Positions 51,825-61,275 are shown, counted from the stretch's first letter. The stretch: 64,000 nucleotides of DNA from Cellulomonas sp. (GCF_017744555.1 NZ_JAGIBD010000007.1:159436-223435); one strand, 5' to 3'. A program made the numbers and translations. The notes: generated by a model from the letters alone, not told the origin.

Positions 51825-52754
51825 ATGACGCTCCACACCGCGGCCGCACCACCCGCCGCACCCGCACCGCCCGGCACGGCTCCGCGCCGCCGCACGAACG
51901 GCCACCGCCTGCGCGGCTGGGGTTATGCCTCGCCGACCGCGCTGTTCGTGCTGGTCCTGTTCGTGGTCCCGCTGGTCCTCGTCTTCCGGATGAGCGCGTC
52001 GAAGTGGCCGTTGCTCAGCGGCGACCAGGGCATCAACTTCCCGGACAACTTCACGGCCGCCGTCGACAACCGGTTCTTCGTCGACTCCGTGCTGTTCACG
52101 CTGAAGTACACGTTCTTCGCGACGATCCTGCTGATCGGCCTCGGTCTGGGGCTCGCGATGCTCGTGCAGGAGTCGTCGCGCTGGAAGGGGCTGCTGCGCA
52201 CGTCGTTCCTCGTGCCGAGCGCCCTGGGCCTCGCATCGGCGTCGCTGCTGTTCTACGTCCTGTACTCGCCGCTCGTCGGGCCGCTCGCGCCGGTGATGGA
52301 GCACTTCGGGTGGTCGTTCCTCGGCACCCCGAACGCCGCGCTCGCCTCGACGCTGTTCCTCATCGTCTGGCGCTACGCCGGCTTCTACATGCTCCTCATG
52401 CTGGTCGGCCTGCAGGCCATCCCGTCGGACATCTACGAGGCCGCGCGCATGGACGGCGCCAGCCGGTGGCACACGTTCTGGCGGATCACGATCCCGCTGC
52501 TGCGCCCGACGCTCGCGCTCACCACGATCCTGTGCGTCACCGGGTCGCTGCTCGCGTTCGAGCAGTTCTACATCCTCACCAAGGGCGGCCCCGACAACAG
52601 CACGATCACCGTGGTCCAGCTCATCTACTCGGTCGCGTTCCAGGGGCAGAACGACCTGGGTGTCGCGGCGGCGCTGTCCGTGATCGTCCTGGCGGCGCTC
52701 GTCGTCATCAACGTGGTCCAGCTGCGGGCGTTCCGCGGCTCGGACGAGAGCTGA
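51825..52754 (+). CDS. ABC sugar transporter permease (MalF/UgpA type)
   Basis: A 309-residue permease with six membrane helices. The EAA loop EAARMDGASRWHTFWRITIP lies near residue 205. It follows the binding protein and precedes the second permease by 10 nt. No ATPase gene occurs in the locus, so a shared multi-sugar ATPase (MsiK/UgpC type) must serve it. Confidence 0.95.
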   Translation: MTLHTAAAPPAAPAPPGTAPRRRTNGHRLRGWGYASPTALFVLVLFVVPLVLVFRMSASKWPLLSGDQGINFPDNFTAAVDNRFFVDSVLFTLKYTFFATILLIGLGLGLAMLVQESSRWKGLLRTSFLVPSALGLASASLLFYVLYSPLVGPLAPVMEHFGWSFLGTPNAALASTLFLIVWRYAGFYMLLMLVGLQAIPSDIYEAARMDGASRWHTFWRITIPLLRPTLALTTILCVTGSLLAFEQFYILTKGGPDNSTITVVQLIYSVAFQGQNDLGVAAALSVIVLAALVVINVVQLRAFRGSDES

Positions 52755-52764
52755 GGGGCCGGCC

Positions 52765-53646
52765 ATGACCTCCACGACCCTGCGGCCGACGGTGTCCCGC
52801 GCGCCGGTCAAGGCGCCGCCGACGACCCTCGCCGGCGTCGCGATCCGGACCCCGTTCTGGGTGTTCTCGGGCGCGCTCGCCGTGATCTTCCTGTTCCCGC
52901 TCGTGTGGACGTCGGTGAAGTCCGTCTCGCCCCACCCGGGCACGGGTCAGGTCGACGGCTGGGGCTTCGGCAACTACGTCACGCTCGCGCACTACCAGGC
53001 GGGCATCTGGCAGTACCTCGCCAACTCGGCGTTCGTCTCGGGGCTCTGCGTCGTCCTGACGCTGCTGATATCGACGCTGGGCGGGTACGCGTTCGCGCGG
53101 TTCCGGTTCCCGGGTCGCAACGCGCTGTTCATGCTCACGCTCGCGATCCTCATGGTCCCGTACGCGACGCTGCTGATCCCGCTGTACGTGCTGCTCAACA
53201 CGATCGGGCTGGGCAACTCGCTGGTCGGCGTGGCGCTCGTGCTGACGATGTTCCAGCTGCCGTTCTCGACGTTCATGATGCGGATCTCGTTCGAGTCCGT
53301 GCCGCGTGAGCTCGACGAGGCGGCGCTCGTGGACGGCTGCTCGTCGTTCAGCGCCCTGTGGCGCGTGCTGCTGCCCGCCGTCCGGCCCGGCCTCATCACC
53401 GTCGGGCTGTTCGCCTTCCTGGCCGCCTGGAACGACTTCTTCGCGCCGCTGATCCTCATCAACGACACGAACAAGATGACGCTCCCGCTCGCGGTGTCCA
53501 ACCTGCGCGTCCAGGTGCAGGGCGTCATCGACTACGGCGCCACCGAGGCCGGCGTGGTCGTGCTGGCGCTGCCCTGCATCGTGCTGTTCCTCCTGCTCCA
53601 ACGACACTACGTGCGCGGCTTCATGTCGGGCGCGCTCAAGGGATGA
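52765..53646 (+). CDS. ABC sugar transporter permease (MalG/UgpE type)
   Basis: A 293-residue permease with six membrane helices and EAA loop ELDEAALVDGCSSFSALWRV. The protein would pair with the preceding permease. Its stop overlaps the start of the GH127 gene by 4 nt (ATGA), so uptake and hydrolysis are coupled in translation. Confidence 0.95.
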   Translation: MTSTTLRPTVSRAPVKAPPTTLAGVAIRTPFWVFSGALAVIFLFPLVWTSVKSVSPHPGTGQVDGWGFGNYVTLAHYQAGIWQYLANSAFVSGLCVVLTLLISTLGGYAFARFRFPGRNALFMLTLAILMVPYATLLIPLYVLLNTIGLGNSLVGVALVLTMFQLPFSTFMMRISFESVPRELDEAALVDGCSSFSALWRVLLPAVRPGLITVGLFAFLAAWNDFFAPLILINDTNKMTLPLAVSNLRVQVQGVIDYGATEAGVVVLALPCIVLFLLLQRHYVRGFMSGALKG

Positions 53647-55571
53647 CCATGACGACGACAACCACACGTCCCGCCACGCCCGTGGCCCCGTCGCGCGGGG
53701 TGCTGACCCCGCTGGGCCTGGACGAGGTGCGCGTGACCGGCGGCTTCTGGGCGCACCGTCAGGAGGTCAACGCGGACGCCAGCCTGGCGCACATCGAGCA
53801 CTGGATGGAGCGCGAGGGCTGGATCGGCAACTTCGACGCTGCCGCCGCGGGCACGCTCGGTCCCGGGCGGGGGGGTCGCGAGTTCTCCGACTCGGAGGTC
53901 TACAAGCTCCTCGAGGCGATGGCCTGGGAGATCGGGCGCACGGGCGACGCCGCCGTGGAGGCCCGGTTCACCGCGCTCGTCGCCCGGGTCGCCGCGGCGC
54001 AGGAGCCCGACGGGTACCTCAACACCAACTTCGGCCGGACGGGGCAGCCCGCGCGGTACACCGACCTCGAGTGGGGTCACGAGCTGTACTGCTACGGGCA
54101 CCTGTTCCAGGCGGCCGTGGCACGGCTGCGCACGCGGCCCGACGCGACCGACGGGCTCGTCGAGGTGGCGCGACGCGCCGCGGACCACGTGTGTGCGACG
54201 TTCGGGCCGGACGGCATCCGGTCCGTGTGCGGGCACCCGGAGGTCGAGCCGGCGCTCGTCGAGCTGGGCCGTGCGACGGGGGAGCGCCGCTACGTCGACC
54301 AGGCCGCCCTGTTCGTCGAGCGGCGCGGCACCGGGACGCTCGCGGACATCGAGCTCGGCCGGTCGTACTACCAGGACGACGTCCCCGTCCGCGAGGCGAC
54401 CGTGCTGCGCGGTCATGCCGTCCGCGCGAACTACCTGGCGGCCGGTGCGGTCGACGTCGCGGTCGAGACGGACGACGACGAGCTGCTCGCGGCGCTGACC
54501 GCGCAGTGGGAGAACACCGTCGCGCGCCGCACGTACCTGACCGGCGGTCAGGGCGCCCACCACACGGGCGAGGCGTTCGGCGACGACTTCGTGCTGCCGC
54601 CCGACCGTGCCTACTCGGAGACGTGCGCAGGCGTCGGCTCGATCATGTTCACCTGGCGGCTGCTGCTCGCGCAGGGTCTGCCGCGATACGGCGACCTGGT
54701 CGAGCGCACGCTCTACAACGTCGTCGCGACCTCGCCGTCGCACGAGGGCACCGCGTTCTACTACACGAACACGCTGCACATGCGCCGCCCCGGCACGGTC
54801 CCGGCAGACGACGTCGCGAGCCCCCGGGCGTCGTCGTCGCTGCGCGCCCCGTGGTTCGCGGTGTCGTGCTGCCCGCCCAACGTGGCGCGCACGCTCGCGA
54901 GCCTCGCGGCGCTCGTCGCGACGCGGGACGACGACGGCGTGCAGCTGCACCAGTACGTGCCCGCGCAGGTCCGGACCGCGCTCGCGGACGGCACGCGCGT
55001 GGAGCTCGACGTCGAGACCGGGTATCCGCACGACGGCCTCGTGCGCGTCCGCGTGCTGAGCGACTCGGACCGCGAGTGGACGCTCACGCTGCGGGTGCCC
55101 GGTTGGGCGGCGGGGGCGAGCCTCGTGGCGCCGGGGGAGTCACCGCGCGACGTCGCACCGGGCTCGGTGGCGGTGACGCGGCGGTTCGCCGTGGGCGACG
55201 TCGTCGAGCTGCGGCTGCCGCTCGTGCCGCGCGTCACGGTGCCCGACCCGCGCATCGACGCGGTGCGGGGCTGCGTCGCGGTCGAGCGCGGGCCCGAGGT
55301 GCTGGCGCTCGAGTCGGTCGACCTGGTCGCGGCGGGTGCGCCGGCGGACGCGGACGTGGCCGAGGCGCGGCTCGACGTCGACGCGGGGCTGCGCGAGGTC
55401 GACGGTCGCGTGGTCGCGCGCGTGCGGCTCGGCGTGCCGGAGGACCGGACGTGGCCCTACGGAAATGATCAGGACGTCGCCGACGAGGGGGCGGTCGACG
55501 TGCCGCTGGTCGCGTACCACGACTGGGCGAACCGGGGCCCGTCGACGATGCGGGTGTGGCTGCCCGTCTGA
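53643..55571 (+). CDS. GH127 beta-L-arabinofuranosidase-like glycoside hydrolase
   Basis: A 642-residue GH127 (DUF1680) enzyme without signal peptide, so it acts in the cytosol. Catalytic and zinc residues line up with characterised HypBA1: Glu310 (GEAFGDD; acid/base position), Glu326-Thr-Cys328 (SETCAGVGS) and Cys409-Cys410 (SCCPPN), where the first Cys of the pair is the nucleophile. An (alpha/alpha)6 barrel is followed by two beta-sandwich domains. It would release L-arabinofuranose from imported glycans. ATG 53643 overlaps the permease stop; ATG 53649 is also possible. Confidence 0.93.
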   Translation: MTMTTTTTRPATPVAPSRGVLTPLGLDEVRVTGGFWAHRQEVNADASLAHIEHWMEREGWIGNFDAAAAGTLGPGRGGREFSDSEVYKLLEAMAWEIGRTGDAAVEARFTALVARVAAAQEPDGYLNTNFGRTGQPARYTDLEWGHELYCYGHLFQAAVARLRTRPDATDGLVEVARRAADHVCATFGPDGIRSVCGHPEVEPALVELGRATGERRYVDQAALFVERRGTGTLADIELGRSYYQDDVPVREATVLRGHAVRANYLAAGAVDVAVETDDDELLAALTAQWENTVARRTYLTGGQGAHHTGEAFGDDFVLPPDRAYSETCAGVGSIMFTWRLLLAQGLPRYGDLVERTLYNVVATSPSHEGTAFYYTNTLHMRRPGTVPADDVASPRASSSLRAPWFAVSCCPPNVARTLASLAALVATRDDDGVQLHQYVPAQVRTALADGTRVELDVETGYPHDGLVRVRVLSDSDREWTLTLRVPGWAAGASLVAPGESPRDVAPGSVAVTRRFAVGDVVELRLPLVPRVTVPDPRIDAVRGCVAVERGPEVLALESVDLVAAGAPADADVAEARLDVDAGLREVDGRVVARVRLGVPEDRTWPYGNDQDVADEGAVDVPLVAYHDWANRGPSTMRVWLPV

Positions 55572-55613
55572 CGGGACAGGATGGACGGTCGCGGCGGGCC
55601 GACCGTAGATTGT

Positions 55614-55624
55614 TTCGCGGCGAA
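55614..55624. promoter_or_regulatory. Short inverted repeat before GH36 gene
   Basis: TTCGC-G-GCGAA lies 40 nt upstream of the alpha-galactosidase start, in the 92-nt gap after GH127. It may be a secondary operator or a weak hairpin; evidence is only the symmetry. Confidence 0.3.
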
Positions 55625-55663
55625 TCTAAGTCCCGGTGCCGCTGCGGAAGAAAGAGAGCACCC

Positions 55664-57814
55664 ATGCCCGCCACCGTCCTCGACGAGGTCGTCCATCTCC
55701 GGGCCGACGGCGTCTCGCTGCTCGTGGACGTGCGCGGCGGGACGCTCCCGCGGGTCGTGCACTGGGGCCGCGATCTCGGTGACATCGCGCCGGACGTCCT
55801 GCCCGAGGTCGTCCGCGCGACCCTCCCGTCCACGATCGGGTTCCCGGTCGACGGCCAGGTGGAGGTGTCCGTCCTGCCCGAGCAGGCCGCCGGCTACCTC
55901 GGCACGCCTGGGCTCGTCGGGTCGCGCGACGGCGCCGACTTCAGCCCGGCGCTCGTCGTCCGCTCGTCGTCCCTCGAGGTCGACGCGGCCGGCGGTGGCG
56001 CGCTCGACGTCGTCGCGGCCGACGCGGGAGTGGTCGTGCAGCTCCGGATCGAGCTCACGCCGCAGGGACTCGTCCGCCTGCGCGCGAGCGTGACGAACGA
56101 GGGCGACGGCACGTACGCGCTCGACGCGCTGACCCCGATGCTGCCGGTGCCCGCGCGTGCCACCGAGCTGCTCGACCTCACCGGCCGGTGGGCGCGCGAG
56201 CGCACCCCGCAGCGCACCGCGTTCACGCACGGCACGCGGCTGCGCGAGAACCGCCGGGGCCGCACCGGCTACGACACGGCCTACGTGCTCGCCGCAGGCG
56301 TCGCCGGGTTCGGCAACCGCGACGGCGAGGTCTGGGGAGTGCACACCGCGTGGTCGGGCAACCACCGCTCGATCGCCGAGCGCAGCCACTACCAGGCCGG
56401 GCTGCTCGGCGGCGGTGAGCTGCTGCTGCCCGGCGAGGTCCGGCTCGCTCCCGGTGAGTCCTACACCGGGCCCTGGCTGTACGGCTCCTACGGCGACGGC
56501 CTCGACGACCTGTCCGGCCGGTTCCACCGCTGGATGCGCGCGCGCCCGCAGCACCCCCGCACGCCACGCCCGGTCACGCTCAACACGTGGGAGGCCGTGT
56601 ACTTCGACCACGACCTCGCCCGGCTCGTCGAGCTCGCCGACGCCGCGGCCGCGATCGGCGCCGAACGGTACGTGCTCGACGACGGCTGGTTCGGGTCCCG
56701 GCGCGACGACTCCCGGGGCCTGGGTGACTGGTACGTGTCCGACGAGGTGTGGCCCGACGGCCTGCACCCGCTCGTCGACCACGTCACCGGCCTCGGCCTG
56801 CAGTTCGGCCTCTGGGTCGAGCCGGAGATGGTCAACCTCGACTCCGACCTCGCCCGCGCGCACCCCGACTGGATCCTGCGCACGCCCGGTCGGCTCCCGC
56901 GCGACGCCCGCCACCAGCAGGTGCTCGACCTCGCCGTCCCGGAGGCGTTCGACCACGTCCTCGAGCGGCTCGACGCGCTGCTGAAGGAGTACGCGATCGG
57001 GTACCTCAAGTGGGACCACAACCGCGACCTGCAGGACGCCGGCCACGGCGCCGCCGGTGCGCCCGGCGTGCACGCGCAGACGCTCGCGCTGTACCGGCTG
57101 CTCGACGAGCTGCGGCTGCGCCACCCCGACGTCGAGATCGAGTCGTGCTCGTCGGGCGGCGGCCGCGTGGACCTGGAGATCCTGCAGCGCACCGACCGGG
57201 TGTGGGCGAGCGACTGCATCGACGCGCACGAGCGCCAGCGCATCCAGCGGTGGACCAACCTGCTGATCCCGCTCGAGCTCATCGGCGCGCACGTCGGCTC
57301 CGGCACCGCGCACAGCACCGGGCGCCGCCACGTGCTGCCGTACCGGGCGGCCACCGCGCTGTTCGGCCACCTCGGCATCGAGTGGGACCTGCGTGAGGCC
57401 GACCCGGCGCAGCGCGCAGAGCTGGCGGCGTGGGTCGCCGTCTACAAGGAGCTGCGCGGGCTGCTGCACACCGGGACCGCGGTGCACGCCGACACGGTCG
57501 ACCCCGCGCTCGTGGTGCACGGCGTCGTCGCGCAGGACCGGTCCGACGCGGTGTTCGCCGTCGTCGCGACCGACACGTCGCAGAACCTGCCCGCCGGACG
57601 GGTGCAGCTGCCCGGGCTCGACCCCGACGCGGTGTACCTCGTGCGGCCGCAGGCACCCGGCGACGTCGTCGAGGGGCTCGGGGGCGGCGCGGTGCCGCCG
57701 TGGTGGACGGCGGACGGGGTGCGGCTCACCGGCCGTGCGCTCGCCGAGGTGGGTCTCGCGGCGCCGACGCTGTTCCCCGAGCACCTGGTGCTCGTGCGGG
57801 CGACCCGGGCCTGA
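55664..57814 (+). CDS. GH36 alpha-galactosidase
   Basis: A 716-residue GH36 enzyme with N-terminal beta-sandwich, TIM barrel (NTWEAVYFDHD, YVLDDGWFGSRRDD, FGLWVEPEMVNLDSDL) and C-terminal sheet. The nucleophile is Asp451 in YLKWDHNRD; the acid/base lies in WASDCIDAHERQRIQ (Asp517 with Asp520). No signal peptide, so it works on imported oligosaccharides. GGAAGAAAGAGAG serves as ribosome site. Last gene of the rightward sugar operon. Confidence 0.95.
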   Translation: MPATVLDEVVHLRADGVSLLVDVRGGTLPRVVHWGRDLGDIAPDVLPEVVRATLPSTIGFPVDGQVEVSVLPEQAAGYLGTPGLVGSRDGADFSPALVVRSSSLEVDAAGGGALDVVAADAGVVVQLRIELTPQGLVRLRASVTNEGDGTYALDALTPMLPVPARATELLDLTGRWARERTPQRTAFTHGTRLRENRRGRTGYDTAYVLAAGVAGFGNRDGEVWGVHTAWSGNHRSIAERSHYQAGLLGGGELLLPGEVRLAPGESYTGPWLYGSYGDGLDDLSGRFHRWMRARPQHPRTPRPVTLNTWEAVYFDHDLARLVELADAAAAIGAERYVLDDGWFGSRRDDSRGLGDWYVSDEVWPDGLHPLVDHVTGLGLQFGLWVEPEMVNLDSDLARAHPDWILRTPGRLPRDARHQQVLDLAVPEAFDHVLERLDALLKEYAIGYLKWDHNRDLQDAGHGAAGAPGVHAQTLALYRLLDELRLRHPDVEIESCSSGGGRVDLEILQRTDRVWASDCIDAHERQRIQRWTNLLIPLELIGAHVGSGTAHSTGRRHVLPYRAATALFGHLGIEWDLREADPAQRAELAAWVAVYKELRGLLHTGTAVHADTVDPALVVHGVVAQDRSDAVFAVVATDTSQNLPAGRVQLPGLDPDAVYLVRPQAPGDVVEGLGGGAVPPWWTADGVRLTGRALAEVGLAAPTLFPEHLVLVRATRA

Positions 57815-57830
57815 CCCGGGGCAGGCCCGG

Positions 57831-58994
57831 TCAGTCGGTGCCCTCGACCACCGAACGGATGGCCAGGGCCGCCGCCGACCGGGCCCACTCGCCGAAGTCG
57901 AACGGCTGCACGTCGACCACGAGCCGTGCGGGGTCGGCCGCGTAGGTCGCGGCGAGCCCGTCGTGGAACCGGGCGGCCGCGACCTCGTGCGTCGGCAGGC
58001 CCTCGCCCGTGAGGATCACCTTCTGCGGGTCGACGACGTTCGCGACGGTCCCCACCACGACGCCGAGCGCGTAGCCGGCGCGGTCGAACGCCGCGACCGC
58101 GGCCGGGTCGCCGGCGCGCACCCGGGCGAGCGCCTCGTCGAACGTCGGACGCGCCCCCGCGGTGTCGACGAGCGCACCGAGGAGGGCGTCCGTCATGAGG
58201 TAGGCGGCGGCGCACCCGTGATGACCCAGGCCGCACAACGGCCCGGTGGGGTCGACGCGCACGTGCCCGAGCTGGCCGGGCAGTCCGTGCGCACCCCGCA
58301 CGAGCCGCCCGTGCACCACGATCCCGCACCCGATGCCGGCACCGACCGTCACGACCGCGAGCGAGTCGAGTCCCGCGCCCGCGCCGAACCAGTGCTCCGC
58401 GGCGGTGAGCGCCTGCACGTCGTTCTCGACGACCGTCGGCAGGCCCGTCGCGTCGACGAGCAGCTGCTCGAGGGGCACGTCTGCCCACCGCAGGAACGCC
58501 GACTTGACGACCACTGCCGGACCGTCGGCCCTGGTCAGGGACCCGGCGAGCGTCACGCCGAGCGCCATGACGCGGGGGCGCCGGCCGCGCAGCCGCTCGA
58601 CCGCGGCCACCGTCTGGGCGAGCACGGACGCGACGTCCGTCGAGGTCAGCGGCTCGTCGAGCGCGTCGACGACGGTCGCGGTCAGGTCCGTCACGACCGC
58701 GTACAGGTGATCGCCCGTGAGCTTGACCCCGAGGAAGTGCCCGGCCTCCGGGACCACGCGCAACAGCTCGGACGGGCGGCCCAGCGCGGTGCGCAGCTCG
58801 GTCTCGGCCTCGACGAGCACACCCGCGTCGACGAGCCCGCGCGTGAGCCGGGTCATCGTCGGCCGGGACAGACCGAGCCGCTCGGCGAGCTCCGACCTGG
58901 GCATCGCCCCGTGCACGAGCAGCTCGAGGAGTACGTCCCACGAGGCCGCGGGCTGCCGCGGCCAGGCGAACGGCTCGTCGCGCACCTCGGTCAC
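57831..58994 (-). CDS. ROK family transcriptional regulator
   Basis: A 387-residue ROK protein: winged HTH (about 15-75; ELAERLGLSRPTMTRLTRGLVDAGVLVEAE is the two-helix region, length-limited here) and a ROK sugar-kinase-like domain (LGVTLAGSL, GLPTVVENDVQALTAAEHWFG, TVGAGIGCGIVVHG). The usual CxCGxxGC zinc motif is partial (PLCGLGHHGCAAAYL). Start at GTG 58994 is favoured by TACCGT 7 nt upstream; GTG 59003 is an alternative. It is convergent with galactosidase and follows an MFS gene by 35 nt, so it may control either side. Confidence 0.9.
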   Translation of the reverse strand: MTEVRDEPFAWPRQPAASWDVLLELLVHGAMPRSELAERLGLSRPTMTRLTRGLVDAGVLVEAETELRTALGRPSELLRVVPEAGHFLGVKLTGDHLYAVVTDLTATVVDALDEPLTSTDVASVLAQTVAAVERLRGRRPRVMALGVTLAGSLTRADGPAVVVKSAFLRWADVPLEQLLVDATGLPTVVENDVQALTAAEHWFGAGAGLDSLAVVTVGAGIGCGIVVHGRLVRGAHGLPGQLGHVRVDPTGPLCGLGHHGCAAAYLMTDALLGALVDTAGARPTFDEALARVRAGDPAAVAAFDRAGYALGVVVGTVANVVDPQKVILTGEGLPTHEVAAARFHDGLAATYAADPARLVVDVQPFDFGEWARSAAALAIRSVVEGTD

Positions 58995-59029
58995 GGGGCA
59001 CACGGTAACCCCGTGACGGTGGGCGTCGT

Positions 59030-60223
59030 TCAGCGGTGGTGCGGGCGGAGCGCGGCGACGACCATGACCGAGGCGACGACGACCGCGACGCCGAGGACCG
59101 GCCACCCGGTCGCCGTCGCGAGCACGCCGGCGCCGATCGTCCCGAGCACCTGCGCGGTCGTCGTGACCAGCTCGGCCACCGGTTGGACCCGACCTCGCTC
59201 GCTCGGCCGGTACGACCCGGCGATCATGGCCGACCCCCCGCTGAACGCGAGGTTCCACCCGACTCCCACCGCGGTCATCGCGACGAGGAACGCCCACGTG
59301 TCCGGGCTGACCGCCGCGGCCGCGCCCGCCACCACGAGCACGAGCGCACCGAGCGCCGCGACGCGCCGCTCGCCGATGCGCCCGATCCACCGGGCCACCA
59401 CGAACCCGGGCGCGAACATCCCGATCATGTGCAGCTGGACGGCGAGCGTCGCCTGCCCCTCGTCGCGCCCCATGTCCATACCGGCCAGCGGCCCGGCGGT
59501 CATCATCGACATCATCGCGACGGCCGCGAGGCACGTCGCGGCGACCCCGGCGAGCAGCGCGGGCTGCCGCCAGAGCTCGGTGCGCGACCGGGCGTCGGAC
59601 GCGTCGACGGCCCGTGACGGCGCGGCGAGCGTGACGAGCTCGCGGGGCAGCCGCGCGTTCCACACCGTCGCGACCGCGCCGCACAGGGCGACGAGCAGGT
59701 AGGAGCCGACATAGGGCGTCGTCGTGACGTCTCCCGCCCAGGTCGCGAGGAACGGCCCGACGAGCGCCGCGACGAGCCCGCCCGCGAGCACGGTGCTCAC
59801 CGCCTTCGCGCGGGCGTCGGGGTTCGACTCGGCGGCCGCGTACCGGTAGTAGCCGGCCCCGGCCTGCTGCACGCCGACGATCGCGGTGCCGACGCAGAAC
59901 AGCCAGAACAGGTGCAGGTGCACGGCGGTCGCGGACACGAGCCCCGCGAGGACCACGGACGACGACGCGAGCGCGAACACCCGGCGGTACCCGTACCGGC
60001 CGATGCCGCGCGACAGCACGAACGTCGACGACGCCGCGACCACGGGGATGAGGCCGAACGGCACGGTCGCGAGCGCGCGCGTCGGCGCGAGGTGCGCGCC
60101 GACGATGCCGGTGAGCGTGAGGTCCACCGAGCTCGCGAGCACGTGCAGGCCCTGCGCGCCGATCAGCCGGCGCGCGATCCGGGTACCCGGCCGGACCGGG
60201 GTCGGGGTGTCGAGGAGCGTCAT
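59030..60223 (-). CDS. MFS transporter
   Basis: A 397-residue major facilitator with 12 helices in two halves. The motif near helix 2-3 reads SRGIGRYGYRRVFALASS, matching the MFS G-x-x-x-D-R-x-G-R-R pattern loosely. It resembles quinolone/drug exporters rather than sugar symporters. It is divergent from the GlxA-type regulator, whose operator lies between them, and upstream of the ROK gene on the same strand. Confidence 0.9.
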   Translation of the reverse strand: MTLLDTPTPVRPGTRIARRLIGAQGLHVLASSVDLTLTGIVGAHLAPTRALATVPFGLIPVVAASSTFVLSRGIGRYGYRRVFALASSSVVLAGLVSATAVHLHLFWLFCVGTAIVGVQQAGAGYYRYAAAESNPDARAKAVSTVLAGGLVAALVGPFLATWAGDVTTTPYVGSYLLVALCGAVATVWNARLPRELVTLAAPSRAVDASDARSRTELWRQPALLAGVAATCLAAVAMMSMMTAGPLAGMDMGRDEGQATLAVQLHMIGMFAPGFVVARWIGRIGERRVAALGALVLVVAGAAAAVSPDTWAFLVAMTAVGVGWNLAFSGGSAMIAGSYRPSERGRVQPVAELVTTTAQVLGTIGAGVLATATGWPVLGVAVVVASVMVVAALRPHHR

Positions 60224-60259
60224 GCGGCCACGATCCCGTCGCAGGTGGCAGGCCCGCGA

Positions 60260-60288
60260 GTGGCAGGAGTGCCACCGTTCGATAGATT
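60260..60288 (+). promoter_or_regulatory. GlxA-type operator and leaderless promoter
   Basis: GTGGCA-GGAG-TGCCAC (60260-60275) is a perfect 6-4-6 inverted repeat with another TGGCA half-site at 60246. A -10 TAGATT (60283-60288) ends 6 nt before ATG 60295. TGGCA-N4-TGCCA sites are characteristic of GlxA/ArgR-type AraC regulators; this one would control the divergent MFS gene and the regulator. Confidence 0.65.
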
Positions 60289-60294
60289 GCTGCC

Positions 60295-61257
60295 ATGCCG
60301 CCGTCGCCCGACCACCACATCGCCGTCCTCGTGCTCGACGCCGTGCTCGCGATGGAAGTCGGCATGCCGTTCCAGATCTTCACCGGCCACGGCGACCTCG
60401 GGTACACGCTCACGCTCTGCTCCGAGCGCCCCGGCCCCGTGCCGACGACGGGCGGCTACCCGGTCGTCGCGCAGGCCGGGCTCGAGGCCCTCGACGACGC
60501 CGACACGGTGCTGGTCCCGGCGTTCCGACCGCACGACCGCGAGGTGAGCGACGACGTGCTCGACGCCGTCCGGCGTGCGCACGCCCGCGGCGCCCGGGTC
60601 GTGTCGATCTGCGCCGGCGCGTTCCTGCTGGCCCAGGCGGGGCTGCTCGACGGGCGGCGCGCGACGACGCACTGGCTGCACACCGCCGAGCTCGCCCGCC
60701 GGTTCCCCCGCGTCGACGTCGACCCGGACGTGCTCTTCGTCGACGAGGGCAGCATCGTCACCTCCGCGGGTGTGGCCGCCGGCATCGACCTGTGCCTGCA
60801 CCTGCTGCGCACCGACCGCGGCGCGGCCGTCGCGAACAGGGTCGCGCGCGACATCGTCGCGCCCCCGCACCGCGACGGCGGTCAGGCGCAGTACATCGCC
60901 CGCCCGCTCGAGACGGGCCGGGACGCCGGGCGGCCGGGCTCGCTCGCGGCGACCCGCGCGTGGGCCCTCGACCGCCTCGAGGAGCCGCTCACCGTCACCG
61001 ACCTCGCCCGGCACGCGTGCACGTCCGAGCGCACGTTCGCGCGCACGTTCGTCGCCGAGACCGGGACGACCCCGTTGCGCTGGCTCGTCAACGCGCGCGT
61101 CGACCGCGCGCGCGAGCTCCTCGAGACCCGCGACTGGGGGCTCGACCGCATCGCCGCGGCGACCGGGCTCGGCACCGCGACGAACCTGCGTCTGCACCTG
61201 CGCCGGACGGTCGGCGTGAGCCCCTCGGAGTACCGCCGGACGTTCGCTCGCTCCTGA
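60295..61257 (+). CDS. GlxA family AraC-type transcriptional regulator
   Basis: A 320-residue protein: N-terminal DJ-1/PfpI-like domain (about 8-175; VSICAGAFLLAQAGLLDGRRATTHW with the nucleophile-elbow Cys) and C-terminal double AraC HTH (about 220-320; EEPLTVTDLARHACTSERTFAR ... IAAATGLGTATNLRLHLRRTVGVSP split by length limits). GlxA members sense small metabolites; the DJ-1 domain is rarely catalytic. It is divergent from the MFS gene that it probably controls. Confidence 0.93.
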   Translation: MPPSPDHHIAVLVLDAVLAMEVGMPFQIFTGHGDLGYTLTLCSERPGPVPTTGGYPVVAQAGLEALDDADTVLVPAFRPHDREVSDDVLDAVRRAHARGARVVSICAGAFLLAQAGLLDGRRATTHWLHTAELARRFPRVDVDPDVLFVDEGSIVTSAGVAAGIDLCLHLLRTDRGAAVANRVARDIVAPPHRDGGQAQYIARPLETGRDAGRPGSLAATRAWALDRLEEPLTVTDLARHACTSERTFARTFVAETGTTPLRWLVNARVDRARELLETRDWGLDRIAAATGLGTATNLRLHLRRTVGVSPSEYRRTFARS

Positions 61258-61275
61258 CCTGCGCCGGCTCGACCC

